A stretch of 64,000 bases of DNA, from assembly GCF_019711355.1 (NCBI RefSeq), contig NZ_CP081297.1:744001-808000 (forward strand), in the 5' to 3' direction. Origin of the DNA: Qipengyuania psychrotolerans (GTDB lineage Bacteria > Pseudomonadota > Alphaproteobacteria > Sphingomonadales > Sphingomonadaceae). The notes beneath the pieces are model-generated. The model was not told where the DNA came from. It was given only the letters and a program-made list of their open reading frames with translations, and made no database searches. Positions within the stretch are counted from its first letter, which is position 1. The number at the start of each line of letters is the position of its first letter. Shown here one piece after another: positions 26,443-34,908 of this stretch. A program made the translations under genes and the position numbers.

Positions 26443-27322
26443 AGCGCGACCAGAGGTCCCAGACGAAGATTGCCGCGGCTATCCAGATGCAGGCGAAACA
26501 TGCCGCCTGCGCCCACAGGAGTTCCTCGCCAAACACGGTGAGGCCCAGGATGAAGACAATGCTCGGGGCAAGGAACTGGATGAAGCCGAGGATCGAATAA
26601 GGCAGCTTGCGCGCCGCGATTGCGAACAGCAGCAGCGGAAACGCGGTCAGCGCGCCGCCCAGCATGATTGCAGTGCTTAGCCCGACCGAAGATCCGAACG
26701 AGGAACCTTCCGGCAGCCCAGCATAGTACCAGACCACCGCAGCAGCCGGCACGGTAAGCAGGATGGATTCGATCGTCAGTCCGGGCAGGGCGCCTACATC
26801 GACCTGCTTGCGGATTATTCCGTAGGTGCCAAAGCTCAGCGCAAGTGTCAGGCTGATCCAGAGCGTTGTGAGTGCGCCTGCGGCCAATAGGGAAACCCCC
26901 AGCCCGGCCAAGGCAACCGCTACCCACTGCGCCTTGCTCAGCTTTTCGCGCAGCAAAAGCGTCCCCAGCAGCACATTGATTAGCGGGTTGATGTAATATC
27001 CCAGGCTGGCCGCATAGACATTGCCCTGTTGGATCGCCCAGACATAGACCACCCAGTTCACTGCGATCAGTGTCGCGCTGACCAGCAGCAACAGCATGAC
27101 CTTTGGCGTTGCGAAAGCGGCGCGAAGTTGGGGCATTTGCTTGCGAATGGCCACGATCAAGAGGCACAGCGGCAGCGTCCATAGTATCCGCCAGCCGACA
27201 AATTCGAACGCCGGAACCTCGCGTACGAGGATCAGGTAGAGCGGCATCAAGCCCCAGATCACATAGGCGCCCAGTGCAGGGAGCAAGCCCGATGAGCCGG
27301 GTTCGGTTTCTGTCGTCGCCAT
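26420..27322 (-). CDS. rarD: EamA family transporter RarD
   Basis: A 300-residue drug/metabolite superfamily transporter with ten predicted helices and two EamA halves. The RarD signature [29 protein letters not shown] is clear over about 115-143, as is [15 protein letters not shown] in the second half. The substrate is unknown (chloramphenicol sensitivity is the historical phenotype of E. coli rarD). Confidence 0.9.
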   Translation of the reverse strand: MATTETEPGSSGLLPALGAYVIWGLMPLYLILVREVPAFEFVGWRILWTLPLCLLIVAIRKQMPQLRAAFATPKVMLLLLVSATLIAVNWVVYVWAIQQGNVYAASLGYYINPLINVLLGTLLLREKLSKAQWVAVALAGLGVSLLAAGALTTLWISLTLALSFGTYGIIRKQVDVGALPGLTIESILLTVPAAAVVWYYAGLPEGSSFGSSVGLSTAIMLGGALTAFPLLLFAIAARKLPYSILGFIQFLAPSIVFILGLTVFGEELLWAQAACFACIWIAAAIFVWDLWSRSRAPAAS

Positions 27323-27431
27323 GAACGAACAGCGCGTACTGGCCTCGGTTTGATGCGGCAAGCATCAATTCGTCGCGCCAAATCACTCGGCTTGTCGAAA
27401 CTGGCTAAACCTGACCGCGCCGTTGCATTCC

Positions 27432-27459
27432 GTTCAGGTAGTAAGCCCTAAACCTGAAC
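27432..27459. promoter_or_regulatory. Inverted repeat GTTCAGGT-N12-ACCTGAAC
   Basis: Perfect 8-base arms (27432-27439 and 27452-27459), whose matching positions are 20 bases apart (two helical turns), 44 bases before the glycine-zipper gene. The geometry suits a dimeric regulator; the protein is unknown. Confidence 0.6.
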
Positions 27460-27502
27460 ACATCAATCTCACCGAGTCGAAATACGACCAAGGAATTAAA
27501 CT

Positions 27503-28024
27503 ATGGCAACGCTTCTGAAAACTGCATCGCTGGCTCTGGCAGCTACCGGCCTTACTCTCGCTGTTCCGGCAGCCGCGGCTGTGCCTTCTCATGCCGCACC
27601 CCAGGCGCAAACTGCGTCCACATCGGTGGTTGCTGACATGACCTTCGAGCATGGCAAGAAGCACAAGCGCAAGCATTGGAAGCGCGGCCACCGCGAACAT
27701 TACGAATATCGGGGCGATCGCGGATATCGCGATGATTACCGGGATCGCCGCTACCGCGAAGCTCGTCCCTATTACATGCAGTATGACCGCAATTATGGCG
27801 AGCCGGTTTACCGTGAGACCCGCGTTTGGCGCGGCCGTGACGGACGCTATTATTGCCAGCGTGACAACGGCACGACCGGTCTCCTGGTTGGCGCGGGCGT
27901 AGGTGCACTGATTGGCCATGAAGTTGCCGGCAGGGGCGACCGCACGCTTGGCGCATTGCTTGGCGGGGCCGCAGGCGCTCTGCTCGGCCGCTCGATCGAC
28001 CGCTCGAATACTCGCTGCGGGTAA
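27503..28024 (+). CDS. Glycine zipper 2TM domain outer-membrane protein
   Basis: A 173-residue exported protein. The signal peptide is 1-26 (cleavage in AAAA), followed by a very basic, Tyr/Arg/His-rich middle (about 50-115, with RGDRGYRDDYRDRR-type repeats) and a C-terminal glycine zipper (about 125-166, GLLVGAGVGALIGHEVAG ... LGALLGGAAGALLG) that probably inserts in the outer membrane as a hairpin. Related in shape to 17 kDa rickettsial antigens and stress-induced envelope proteins. A perfect inverted repeat upstream hints at envelope-stress control. A strong terminator follows. Confidence 0.85.
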   Translation: MATLLKTASLALAATGLTLAVPAAAAVPSHAAPQAQTASTSVVADMTFEHGKKHKRKHWKRGHREHYEYRGDRGYRDDYRDRRYREARPYYMQYDRNYGEPVYRETRVWRGRDGRYYCQRDNGTTGLLVGAGVGALIGHEVAGRGDRTLGALLGGAAGALLGRSIDRSNTRCG

Positions 28025-28086
28025 TTTTTAACCAGCTAGAGGCCGTGCCCACCCGCGGCTGAAGGCGCGACCTTCCGGGTCGTGAT

Positions 28087-28133
28087 GGGCGTCGTCCGAT
28101 CTCTCTACAAGAGAGACGGGCGGCGCCCTTTTT
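28087..28133 (+). terminator. Strong intrinsic terminator
   Basis: A long hairpin with arms GGGCGTCGTCCG and CGGGCGGCGCCC (two G-T wobbles) and an inner TCTCT/AGAGA stem, followed by TTTTT. It closes the glycine-zipper transcript. Confidence 0.85.
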
Positions 28134-28238
28134 CGTGGCAATGCCGATTGTCCCGCAATGGCGCAGGTTGCCGCGGGATGTGGCTTTTCTTGGGAGGGCA
28201 GGGCATTATACGCTGAAATACGTGCCGGAGATGCCGAG

Positions 28239-28952
28239 ATGAAATTGCGCCTTATCGCCTATGCCGCCCCGATCGCCCTGCTTGCAGCCTGCGGCAGTAA
28301 CGATTCCGACAGCGAAGCCGATGGCGATATGAACGCGGCCAGCGAAGCCGCGCTGAACGACAATCTTGCCACCGACCCCGATCTTGCAGGCAGCAATGAA
28401 GCGGGTGCCGCCCTGTCTGGCACTGGCAACCAGAACGTGCCGGAAATCGATACCTCGACCCGCGCCATCGAAGCTGCGCGTGCGCGCGCATCCGAACTGG
28501 TCGGCGGCAGCGCTAACATGGACGCCGTGCCGAGCCCGCGCCGCCTCGCGGACGACGCGCCCGATACCCCGGCCATGGTCCAGGCAGCGCGAATCATGCA
28601 ATCGGGTAACGGCGGCAATTGCTTCGAAGCGGTGAGCTATTCCTCGGCATGGGCAGCCAAGCTGCCTTCAGAATTCCCCGTTTATCCGCGCGGCAATACC
28701 TTGGAAGCTGCCGGCAATGACCAAGGCGCGTGCTCGGTCCGCGCGATTACCTTCCGCACCGGCGTGCCGAAAAGCGATGTGCTTGCCTTCTATGCTACTC
28801 GCGCAGACGATGCGGGCTACACGGTGGAACACGTGATGAAGGGCGGCGAAAGCGTGCTTTCAAGCATCAAGGGCAACAGCGCGATGGTGATTTATGCCCG
28901 CGAATTGCCCGGCAATGTGACCGAAATCGACCTCGTCACCAGCAAGCGCTGA
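28239..28952 (+). CDS. Putative lipoprotein
   Basis: A 237-residue exported lipoprotein. The lipobox LLAAC is at about residue 18, followed by an acidic, Asn/Ser/Ala-rich linker (20-105), then a folded domain (about 120-237). That domain contains LPSEFPVYPRGNTLEAAGN, an FRTGVPKSDVLAFYATRADDAGYTVEH segment and an MVIYARELPG strand. The pattern (periodic distance to a C-terminal alpha/beta domain) occurs in many sphingomonad lipoproteins, but I cannot name the family. The ATG at 28239 places the signal sequence. Confidence 0.75.
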   Translation: MKLRLIAYAAPIALLAACGSNDSDSEADGDMNAASEAALNDNLATDPDLAGSNEAGAALSGTGNQNVPEIDTSTRAIEAARARASELVGGSANMDAVPSPRRLADDAPDTPAMVQAARIMQSGNGGNCFEAVSYSSAWAAKLPSEFPVYPRGNTLEAAGNDQGACSVRAITFRTGVPKSDVLAFYATRADDAGYTVEHVMKGGESVLSSIKGNSAMVIYARELPGNVTEIDLVTSKR

Positions 28953-28977
28953 GACCGTGGGGCGCTAGCTTCGCGCC

Positions 28978-30393
28978 TCAGCCTTCCTTAAGCCCAATGC
29001 CGATGCTGGCGCGCGGCTGCTCCATCTCGGTGCTGGCCACCGGATAAGCGCAATAATCTGCTGCATAATAGGCTGCGGGACGATGGTTGCCGGACAGGCC
29101 GATGCCGCCGAACGGTGCGGCTGATGACGCACCGTTGGTGGGGCGGTTCCAGTTGAGGATACCGGCACGCGCTTCGAACCAGAAACGCTCGAAGTCTTCG
29201 GGCATGCCGCCAACTAGGCTTGCCGCAAGTCCGTATCGGGTATTGTTGGCCTCTGCGATTGCCGCGTCGAAATCCGGCACGCGGATAACCTGCAAAAGCG
29301 GTCCGAACAGCTCGATATCGGGCCGGTCCTTCATGTCCGTGGAATCGATGATGGCCGGCGAGAGAAAGGGCAAGTTCTCGTCGGGCCGCTTCATGTGCAT
29401 GATCGGCTTGCCGCCACGGCTGATGAGCGCGACGAAGCTTTCGGAGAGGAGGTCGGCGGTCTGGTTATCGATCACCGTGCCCATGAAGGGCTGCGGATCG
29501 GCGAATGGTTCGCCCACGATCAGCTTTTCCGCAAGCTGCTTCACGGCCGGGACGATCTGGTCGTACATGCTGTCGACCACCACCAACCTGCGGGCTGCGG
29601 TGCAGCGCTGCCCTGCTGTGGTGAAAGCGGACTGGATAATCGTCGCCGCCGCATCTTCGATCTTTGGCGTGTCGAGGATGACGATCGGATTATTGCCGCC
29701 CATTTCCAGCGCGACGATCTTGGACGGATTGCTGGCTAGCTTGCGGTTGATCGCGATGCCGCCGCGCGCCGAACCTGTGAACAGCACGCCGTCGACCATC
29801 TCGTGTTCGACCAGTGCCTTACCAGTGTCAGGGCCACCCTGAAGACATTGCACAACGCCTGCGGAAATGCCGGCCTGATGAAAGCATTTGACCAGGAATT
29901 CGCCGACCGCAGGCGTTTTTTCGCTCGGCTTGAAGATAACGACATTGCCGGCAATCAAGGCAGGTACAATGTGGCCGTTGGGCAGGTGAGCCGGGAAATT
30001 ATACGGTCCGAGCACCGCCATGACGCCGTGGGGCTTGTGCCGCAGTGCCGCCGTTCCCTGTAGCGCGCTGTTGAGCTTCTTTTGACCGGTACGCTCCGCA
30101 AATGCGGTGACCGAGATCTCTACCTTGCCGATAACGGCTTCGACTTCGGTCTTGGCTTCCCAAAACGGTTTCCCGGTTTCGCGCGCGATCAATTCGGCGA
30201 AGGCGTCCAGTTCCTTGCGCACTTCATTGGCAAAGCGGCGCATTAGTTCCACGCGCTGTCCGACAGGCTGGCGCGCCCAGTCGGTTTTCGCCGCGACCGC
30301 GATTTCCATCGCCTGTTCGACATTGCCCGGTGCGCCGCGCCACAGTTCCTTGCCGGTAGCCGGTTCGGTGGAGATCATATCATCCTGCGACAC
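28978..30393 (-). CDS. astD: N-succinylglutamate 5-semialdehyde dehydrogenase
   Basis: A 471-residue NAD-dependent aldehyde dehydrogenase. The catalytic Cys is in FTTAGQRCTAARRLVV, and the general base Glu is in ALEMGGNNPIV. The active-site Asn lies in GPYNFPAHLPNGHIVPAL. That block and the overall start (EPATGKELWRG) match AstD of arginine succinyltransferase catabolism better than generic ALDHs. No other ast gene lies in this window, so the pathway would have to be encoded elsewhere. Confidence 0.85.
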   Translation of the reverse strand: MSQDDMISTEPATGKELWRGAPGNVEQAMEIAVAAKTDWARQPVGQRVELMRRFANEVRKELDAFAELIARETGKPFWEAKTEVEAVIGKVEISVTAFAERTGQKKLNSALQGTAALRHKPHGVMAVLGPYNFPAHLPNGHIVPALIAGNVVIFKPSEKTPAVGEFLVKCFHQAGISAGVVQCLQGGPDTGKALVEHEMVDGVLFTGSARGGIAINRKLASNPSKIVALEMGGNNPIVILDTPKIEDAAATIIQSAFTTAGQRCTAARRLVVVDSMYDQIVPAVKQLAEKLIVGEPFADPQPFMGTVIDNQTADLLSESFVALISRGGKPIMHMKRPDENLPFLSPAIIDSTDMKDRPDIELFGPLLQVIRVPDFDAAIAEANNTRYGLAASLVGGMPEDFERFWFEARAGILNWNRPTNGASSAAPFGGIGLSGNHRPAAYYAADYCAYPVASTEMEQPRASIGIGLKEG

Positions 30394-30475
30394 ATTTTGC
30401 CTTTCTTGCGCATTTTAAGGTTCTTACCGGGCCTATGTGACACCGGCGCGAGCACGTCAAACCCGCCGGGTGTAC

Positions 30476-31879
30476 TTATACAATCGAATGTCCCGCGGGA
30501 CGAGGCGCTTCACCATGTGCCTCGCCCATGCTGCGCAAGGCCGCAACCTTGCGTTCGAGGGGCTGCCAGTCGTCCTTGTCGGCAATGGCCGACCAGATGC
30601 TTTCGACCTCCTCGATCAGCATCGTTTGAGGGGCGTCGCCGGACCAGTAAACATGTGTATCCTCAACGGGTTCGTACCCCTCAAGAGCCTGCGCCAGTTC
30701 GCCTTGAGCATTGCGCCCGCCACGATGGCGGAAGAAGAACGCATCGGGCTGTTCGCCAGTGGCGCTCATGATCGCTTCGCACGTCCCCACCAGCCTTGCA
30801 TCCGCTTCGGCTCCGCGGCTTTGCACGCCCAACCTCCAGCACCAGCGCCGTGCGGCCGCTTCCATGTAGAGCGGTCCGAACCGCTCCATCGCCGCAATCA
30901 GGGGAGGGGCATCGGTAATTAGACGCAGCGCGATGGCGAATTGTCCGCAGTTCCAATGCAACGCCTCGGGTTGTCGCCCGAATGCGTACAGGCCCGAATG
31001 GTCAAAATAGGCGGCCGTAAAATCTGGCTGCCATGCGGGCAGGAAGCGCCACGGACCATAGTCGAAGCTTTCACCCGTCACATTCATGTTGTCGGTGTTG
31101 AGCACGCCGTGGACGAAACCGGCGACCATCCAGCTGGCAGCAAGGTCAGCCATCCGCTCGACGACCTGGTGCATGAGGCGGACTGCCGGATCGTCCCGGC
31201 CCGGAGCATCTTCCGGGGACTGCGGTCCGGGGAACTGGTTCAGGCAGTAATTGACCAACTCTGCCATTTGCTCCTTTTCCTCAAGGGCGAGGAGGCGCTG
31301 GAAGGTGCCGATGCGAATGTGTCCGTGGCTGAGCCGGGTCATCACGGCAGACCGCGTCGGCGAAGGCTCGTCGCCGCGCTGGAGCTGTTCTCCGGTCTCC
31401 ACGATGCTGAAGGTTTTCGAGGTATAGACGCCCAATGTTTCGAGCATTTCAGTGGCCAGGATCTCGCGAACTCCGCCCTTCAGCGTCAGGCGGCCATCAC
31501 CGTCGCGGCTCCACGGCGTCTGACCCGACCCCTTGGTGCCGAGGTCCAGCAGCCGGTCATCGCCGCCGCGCAGCTGCGCGTAAAGGAAGCCGCGTCCGTC
31601 CCCGATTTCGGGATTGTACACGCGAAACTGGTGGCCGTGATAACGCATCGCCAGCGGCTGGGGCAGGTTTTCAGGCAGCGGTTCGAACCGGCCAAAGTGT
31701 CGCAGCCAATCCTCGTCAGACAGGTGCGCCAATCCGGTGGCAGCAGCCCAGCGATCGTTTCTGTAACGTAGTTTTGTCTCGGGAAAATCTGCCGGAGCGA
31801 CCGGATCCGCAATCCATTCGGCGAGCTGCGCAATGGGTGTAGCGGGACGATAGGCGGCTGGTTCAGGGGATCTGGGCAT
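30476..31879 (-). CDS. selO: Protein adenylyltransferase SelO (YdiU)
   Basis: A 467-residue pseudokinase that AMPylates target proteins, linked to redox homeostasis. Nucleotide-binding and active-site motifs are in TKGSGQTPWSRDGDGRLTLKGGVRE and VHGVLNTDNMNVTGESFDYGPW. A C-terminal Cys or selenocysteine, present in some relatives, is absent here: the protein ends in GHSIV. The ATG at 31879 is preceded by an in-frame GTG. Divergent from the hydrolase gene at 31958. Confidence 0.9.
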   Translation of the reverse strand: MPRSPEPAAYRPATPIAQLAEWIADPVAPADFPETKLRYRNDRWAAATGLAHLSDEDWLRHFGRFEPLPENLPQPLAMRYHGHQFRVYNPEIGDGRGFLYAQLRGGDDRLLDLGTKGSGQTPWSRDGDGRLTLKGGVREILATEMLETLGVYTSKTFSIVETGEQLQRGDEPSPTRSAVMTRLSHGHIRIGTFQRLLALEEKEQMAELVNYCLNQFPGPQSPEDAPGRDDPAVRLMHQVVERMADLAASWMVAGFVHGVLNTDNMNVTGESFDYGPWRFLPAWQPDFTAAYFDHSGLYAFGRQPEALHWNCGQFAIALRLITDAPPLIAAMERFGPLYMEAAARRWCWRLGVQSRGAEADARLVGTCEAIMSATGEQPDAFFFRHRGGRNAQGELAQALEGYEPVEDTHVYWSGDAPQTMLIEEVESIWSAIADKDDWQPLERKVAALRSMGEAHGEAPRPAGHSIV

Positions 31880-31957
31880 CACACTTCAGATGTGCTTGCC
31901 GAGGCACAGGTGCAAGTGTCTCTCGAAATTTGCTGCGCGAGGCGCTACCGCGCATCC

Positions 31958-32824
31958 ATGAACACCGATTTTAGCGAGCGCAGCTGGCAAAGTGCGGAGG
32001 GCCTGACCCTCTATTTCCGCGATTATGGCGAGGCGAACGATCGCCCTCCAGTAGTGTGCCTCCACGGCCTCACCCGCAACAGCCGCGATTTCGAGGATGT
32101 CGCGGCGCATATCGCCAGCCAGGGGTGGCGTGTGATCGTGCCCGACATGCGCGGGCGCGGGAAAAGCGATTACGCCGACGACAGCGCGACCTACGCCGTG
32201 CCTAACTATATCGGCGATGTGCTTGGCCTGTTGGCGCAAGAGGGCATTGAACGGTTTGTTTCGGTCGGCACATCGATGGGCGGGCTGATGACCATGCTGA
32301 TCGCACAGGGAATGCCGGACCGCATTGCAGGGGCGCTGCTCAACGATATCGGGCCGGTCGTCGATCCGACCGGAATCCAGAAAATCCGCACCTATCTGGG
32401 GCAGGGACGCAGCTTCCCCACATGGATGCATGCCGCGCGCGCGCTGGAAGAGGTGCACGGCGAAATGCACCCGTCATTCGATACCGATGACTGGATTGCG
32501 ATGGCCAAGCGCGGGATGACCCTGTGCAATAACGGCCGCATCGCGTTCGATTATGACATGAAAATCGCCGAACCTTTCAACAACGCCGACGAAAACGCGG
32601 TGCCACCTGATCTGTGGCCCGGCTTCGAAGCGCTTGCCGGCAAGCCACTGGTACTGGTGCGCGGCGGCCTTTCGACCTTGCTGAGCGAAGAAAGCTTTGC
32701 CGAAATGCAGCGCCGAGCGCCAAATGCGGACACGGTAACGGTCGCGGACGCGGGCCATGCGCCCACGCTGGACGAACCCGAAGTGCGGGCGGCTATCGAT
32801 TCGCTGCTCGCAGGTATCAAATGA
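31958..32824 (+). CDS. Alpha/beta hydrolase
   Basis: A 288-residue hydrolase. HGLTR (oxyanion) follows the first strand. The nucleophile Ser is in GTSMGG and the His in DAGHAPTLDEP. Similar to bacterial carboxylesterase, lactonase or lipase-like proteins, but the substrate is not readable. The ATG at 31958 gives a normal N-terminus. Its stop overlaps the glycosyltransferase ATG by four bases, so the two are co-translated. Confidence 0.85.
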   Translation: MNTDFSERSWQSAEGLTLYFRDYGEANDRPPVVCLHGLTRNSRDFEDVAAHIASQGWRVIVPDMRGRGKSDYADDSATYAVPNYIGDVLGLLAQEGIERFVSVGTSMGGLMTMLIAQGMPDRIAGALLNDIGPVVDPTGIQKIRTYLGQGRSFPTWMHAARALEEVHGEMHPSFDTDDWIAMAKRGMTLCNNGRIAFDYDMKIAEPFNNADENAVPPDLWPGFEALAGKPLVLVRGGLSTLLSEESFAEMQRRAPNADTVTVADAGHAPTLDEPEVRAAIDSLLAGIK

Positions 32825-33969
32825 GCGCAAAACCCGGTGGTGGCGCCGTGCCGCGTGTTCTTCATTTGCAATCGACCTTTGCTGCTGGCGGCAAGGAACG
32901 CCGAACGGTCGAGCTGATCAACGCGTTCGGTCGCGGCTTGTCGCATACAATCGTGTCGGCAGAGCCTGAACGCCTGGATGCAGCGGAGGGAATTGCAAAA
33001 GGCATTACGGTTGACCTTCAGCCGGACTTCCCGAGCCTGAAAGGCGCGCCGCTGCCGGGCCGCTTGATGAAGATCGCCAAGGCCATGAAGCCGTTCGACC
33101 TGGTCCTGACATATAATTGGGGCGCAATGGATGCGGTCATGGCGCACACCATGTTTTCGGACGCGCTGGGCCTGCCGCCGCTGGTGCATCACGAGGACGG
33201 CTTCGACGAGAGCGAGCTTCACAAGCGCAAGCGCCGCCGGACATGGTATCGCCGGATTGCCCTTGGCAAGGCATCGGGCCTTGTCGTGCCTTCCGAAACG
33301 CTTGAAGAAATCGCGCTGGTCGACTGGCAACAGCCGCTGGGCCGCGTGAAACGCATCCCTAACGGCATCGACACCAAGGCGTTCGCGATGCCGCCAAAGC
33401 CGGAAGCGTTCCGCCTTATCAAGCACAAGGGCGAGAAATGGATCGGCACCCTCGCGGGCCTGCGCGCGGTGAAAAACCTGCCGCGGCTGGTGCGGGCATT
33501 CGCCCAGATGCGGGAGGAATGGCACCTTGTTATCTTGGGTGAAGGCACTGAGCGTGCCGCCATCGAGGCCGAAATCGACCGGCTGGAAATCAATCACCGC
33601 GTCCACTTGCCGGGCGCGGTCAAGGACCCGTCGCGCGTCATCGGCCTGTTCGACATCTTCGCGCTATCGAGCGATTCAGAACAATTCCCTCTGTCCATGA
33701 TCGAGGCCATGGCAGCCGGATTGCCGGTGGTCGCGCCCGCAGTTGGCGACATCGACGGTATCGTTGCCGAGGAAAATCGCGAATTCCTCAGCAAGCCCGG
33801 CAATGAAGACGATCTCTCCGTCCTCATGCGGGCATTGGCCGATAACGAGGCCGCGCAGAAACAGATCGGATTGGCAAATCGCAATAAAGCGCAGGCCCAG
33901 TTCGACCGTGACAAGATGATCGCGACCTACCGCCGTCTGTACACCAGCGCCATGCGGCGCGAATTCTGA
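32821..33969 (+). CDS. Glycosyltransferase family 4
   Basis: A 382-residue GT-B retaining glycosyltransferase. The N-terminal domain begins VLHLQSTFAAGGKERRTVELI, with the donor domain from about 200. The EX7E-type motif is in FALSSDSEQFPLSMIEAMAAGLPVVAP, and RIPNGIDTKAF is the interdomain linker. The sugar donor and acceptor are unknown. It overlaps the upstream hydrolase by four bases. A frame extending 207 bases upstream is only an overlap with that gene. Confidence 0.88.
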   Translation: MSAKPGGGAVPRVLHLQSTFAAGGKERRTVELINAFGRGLSHTIVSAEPERLDAAEGIAKGITVDLQPDFPSLKGAPLPGRLMKIAKAMKPFDLVLTYNWGAMDAVMAHTMFSDALGLPPLVHHEDGFDESELHKRKRRRTWYRRIALGKASGLVVPSETLEEIALVDWQQPLGRVKRIPNGIDTKAFAMPPKPEAFRLIKHKGEKWIGTLAGLRAVKNLPRLVRAFAQMREEWHLVILGEGTERAAIEAEIDRLEINHRVHLPGAVKDPSRVIGLFDIFALSSDSEQFPLSMIEAMAAGLPVVAPAVGDIDGIVAEENREFLSKPGNEDDLSVLMRALADNEAAQKQIGLANRNKAQAQFDRDKMIATYRRLYTSAMRREF

Positions 33970-33972
33970 CGT

Positions 33973-33994
33973 CCCGCGAACATTTCATCGCGGG
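33973..33994. other. Short hairpin in the gap after the glycosyltransferase gene
   Basis: CCCGCGA (33973-33979) and TCGCGGG (33988-33994) pair exactly across an 8-base loop, just after the glycosyltransferase stop. No T-run follows, so a terminator is possible but not well supported. Confidence 0.35.
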
Positions 33995-34107
33995 TTCACC
34001 CGCCGGGGGACAGGCATTGCAGTAATACTCGCCAAGCATTGCCCTTGAACCGCGCTATGCCTAAAGACCCGCCCACACAGTTTGCCTAGCATGGAGCCCG
34101 AGCCACA

Positions 34108-34887
34108 GTGGCCCGTAAACCGAAGAACGAATTGAGCCGCGACGACAAGAAGGCCCGCGCCGAAGCGGCCGAACAGGAGGCCTTGCTGCGCGAGGTCGAC
34201 GATGCCGTTCGGCAAGGCGATTTCGAAAGCTTTGCGACCACTTACGGCAAGCCCCTGATGGGAGTCGTGATTGTCGCCCTGGCAGCGTTCGGCGGCTACA
34301 TCTGGTGGGATAACCAGCAAGAAAAGACGCTTGAAGGCCAGTCCGAAGCGCTTGTGGTTGCTCTGGACCAACTCGAAAACGGCAATAATGCGTCTGCGCT
34401 CGAAGGGCTGGAAGGCATCGAGGGCGACACAACACCTGCAATCAGCGCCAAGCTCCTGCGCGCCGGAATGGCTTCGGAAGCTGGCAACTCGGAAGAAGCG
34501 GCCAAGCTGTTCGGCGAAGTTGCGGCTGACGAAAATGCTCCCAAGCTGCTGCGCGACATGGCCACGCTCCGCCGGGTGACCTTGCAGTATGACCAGATGA
34601 AACCAGCCGACGTGATTGCAGCGCTTCAACCGCTTGCAACGCCGGGTGAACCCCTTTTCGCGAGCGCGGGCGAAATCGTCGCGCATGCATACCTCAAGCA
34701 GGGCAAGCGCGACGAGGCCGGAGCGCTTTTCGGCCAGATCGCACGTGATGACGGCACACCAGAGGGAACCCGCGCGCGGGTGCTCAACATGGCCGGTGTG
34801 CTGGGTGTCGATGCAGTAGATGATGTCGATGCATTGCTCGAGACACAGCGCGTTCAGCCGGACGATGCTGAAACGGCTAGCGAATAA
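34108..34887 (+). CDS. YfgM-like tetratricopeptide protein
   Basis: A 259-residue inner-membrane protein: a charged cytoplasmic N-terminus (1-45), one helix (about 49-67), then a periplasmic TPR-like helical body (about 85-245). This matches the YfgM/RcsF-context family that associates with the Sec translocon and periplasmic chaperones. The next gene is the BamB homologue, the usual partner. The GTG start at 34108 is the first suitable codon. The C-terminus is acidic. Confidence 0.85.
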   Translation: MARKPKNELSRDDKKARAEAAEQEALLREVDDAVRQGDFESFATTYGKPLMGVVIVALAAFGGYIWWDNQQEKTLEGQSEALVVALDQLENGNNASALEGLEGIEGDTTPAISAKLLRAGMASEAGNSEEAAKLFGEVAADENAPKLLRDMATLRRVTLQYDQMKPADVIAALQPLATPGEPLFASAGEIVAHAYLKQGKRDEAGALFGQIARDDGTPEGTRARVLNMAGVLGVDAVDDVDALLETQRVQPDDAETASE

Positions 34888-34908
34888 CCGACGGATAACG
34901 GACCAAGT

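Noticed and set aside
32614..32820. Upstream in-frame extension of the glycosyltransferase
   Set aside because: It lies wholly inside the preceding hydrolase gene, and the ATGA overlap at 32821 explains the start.
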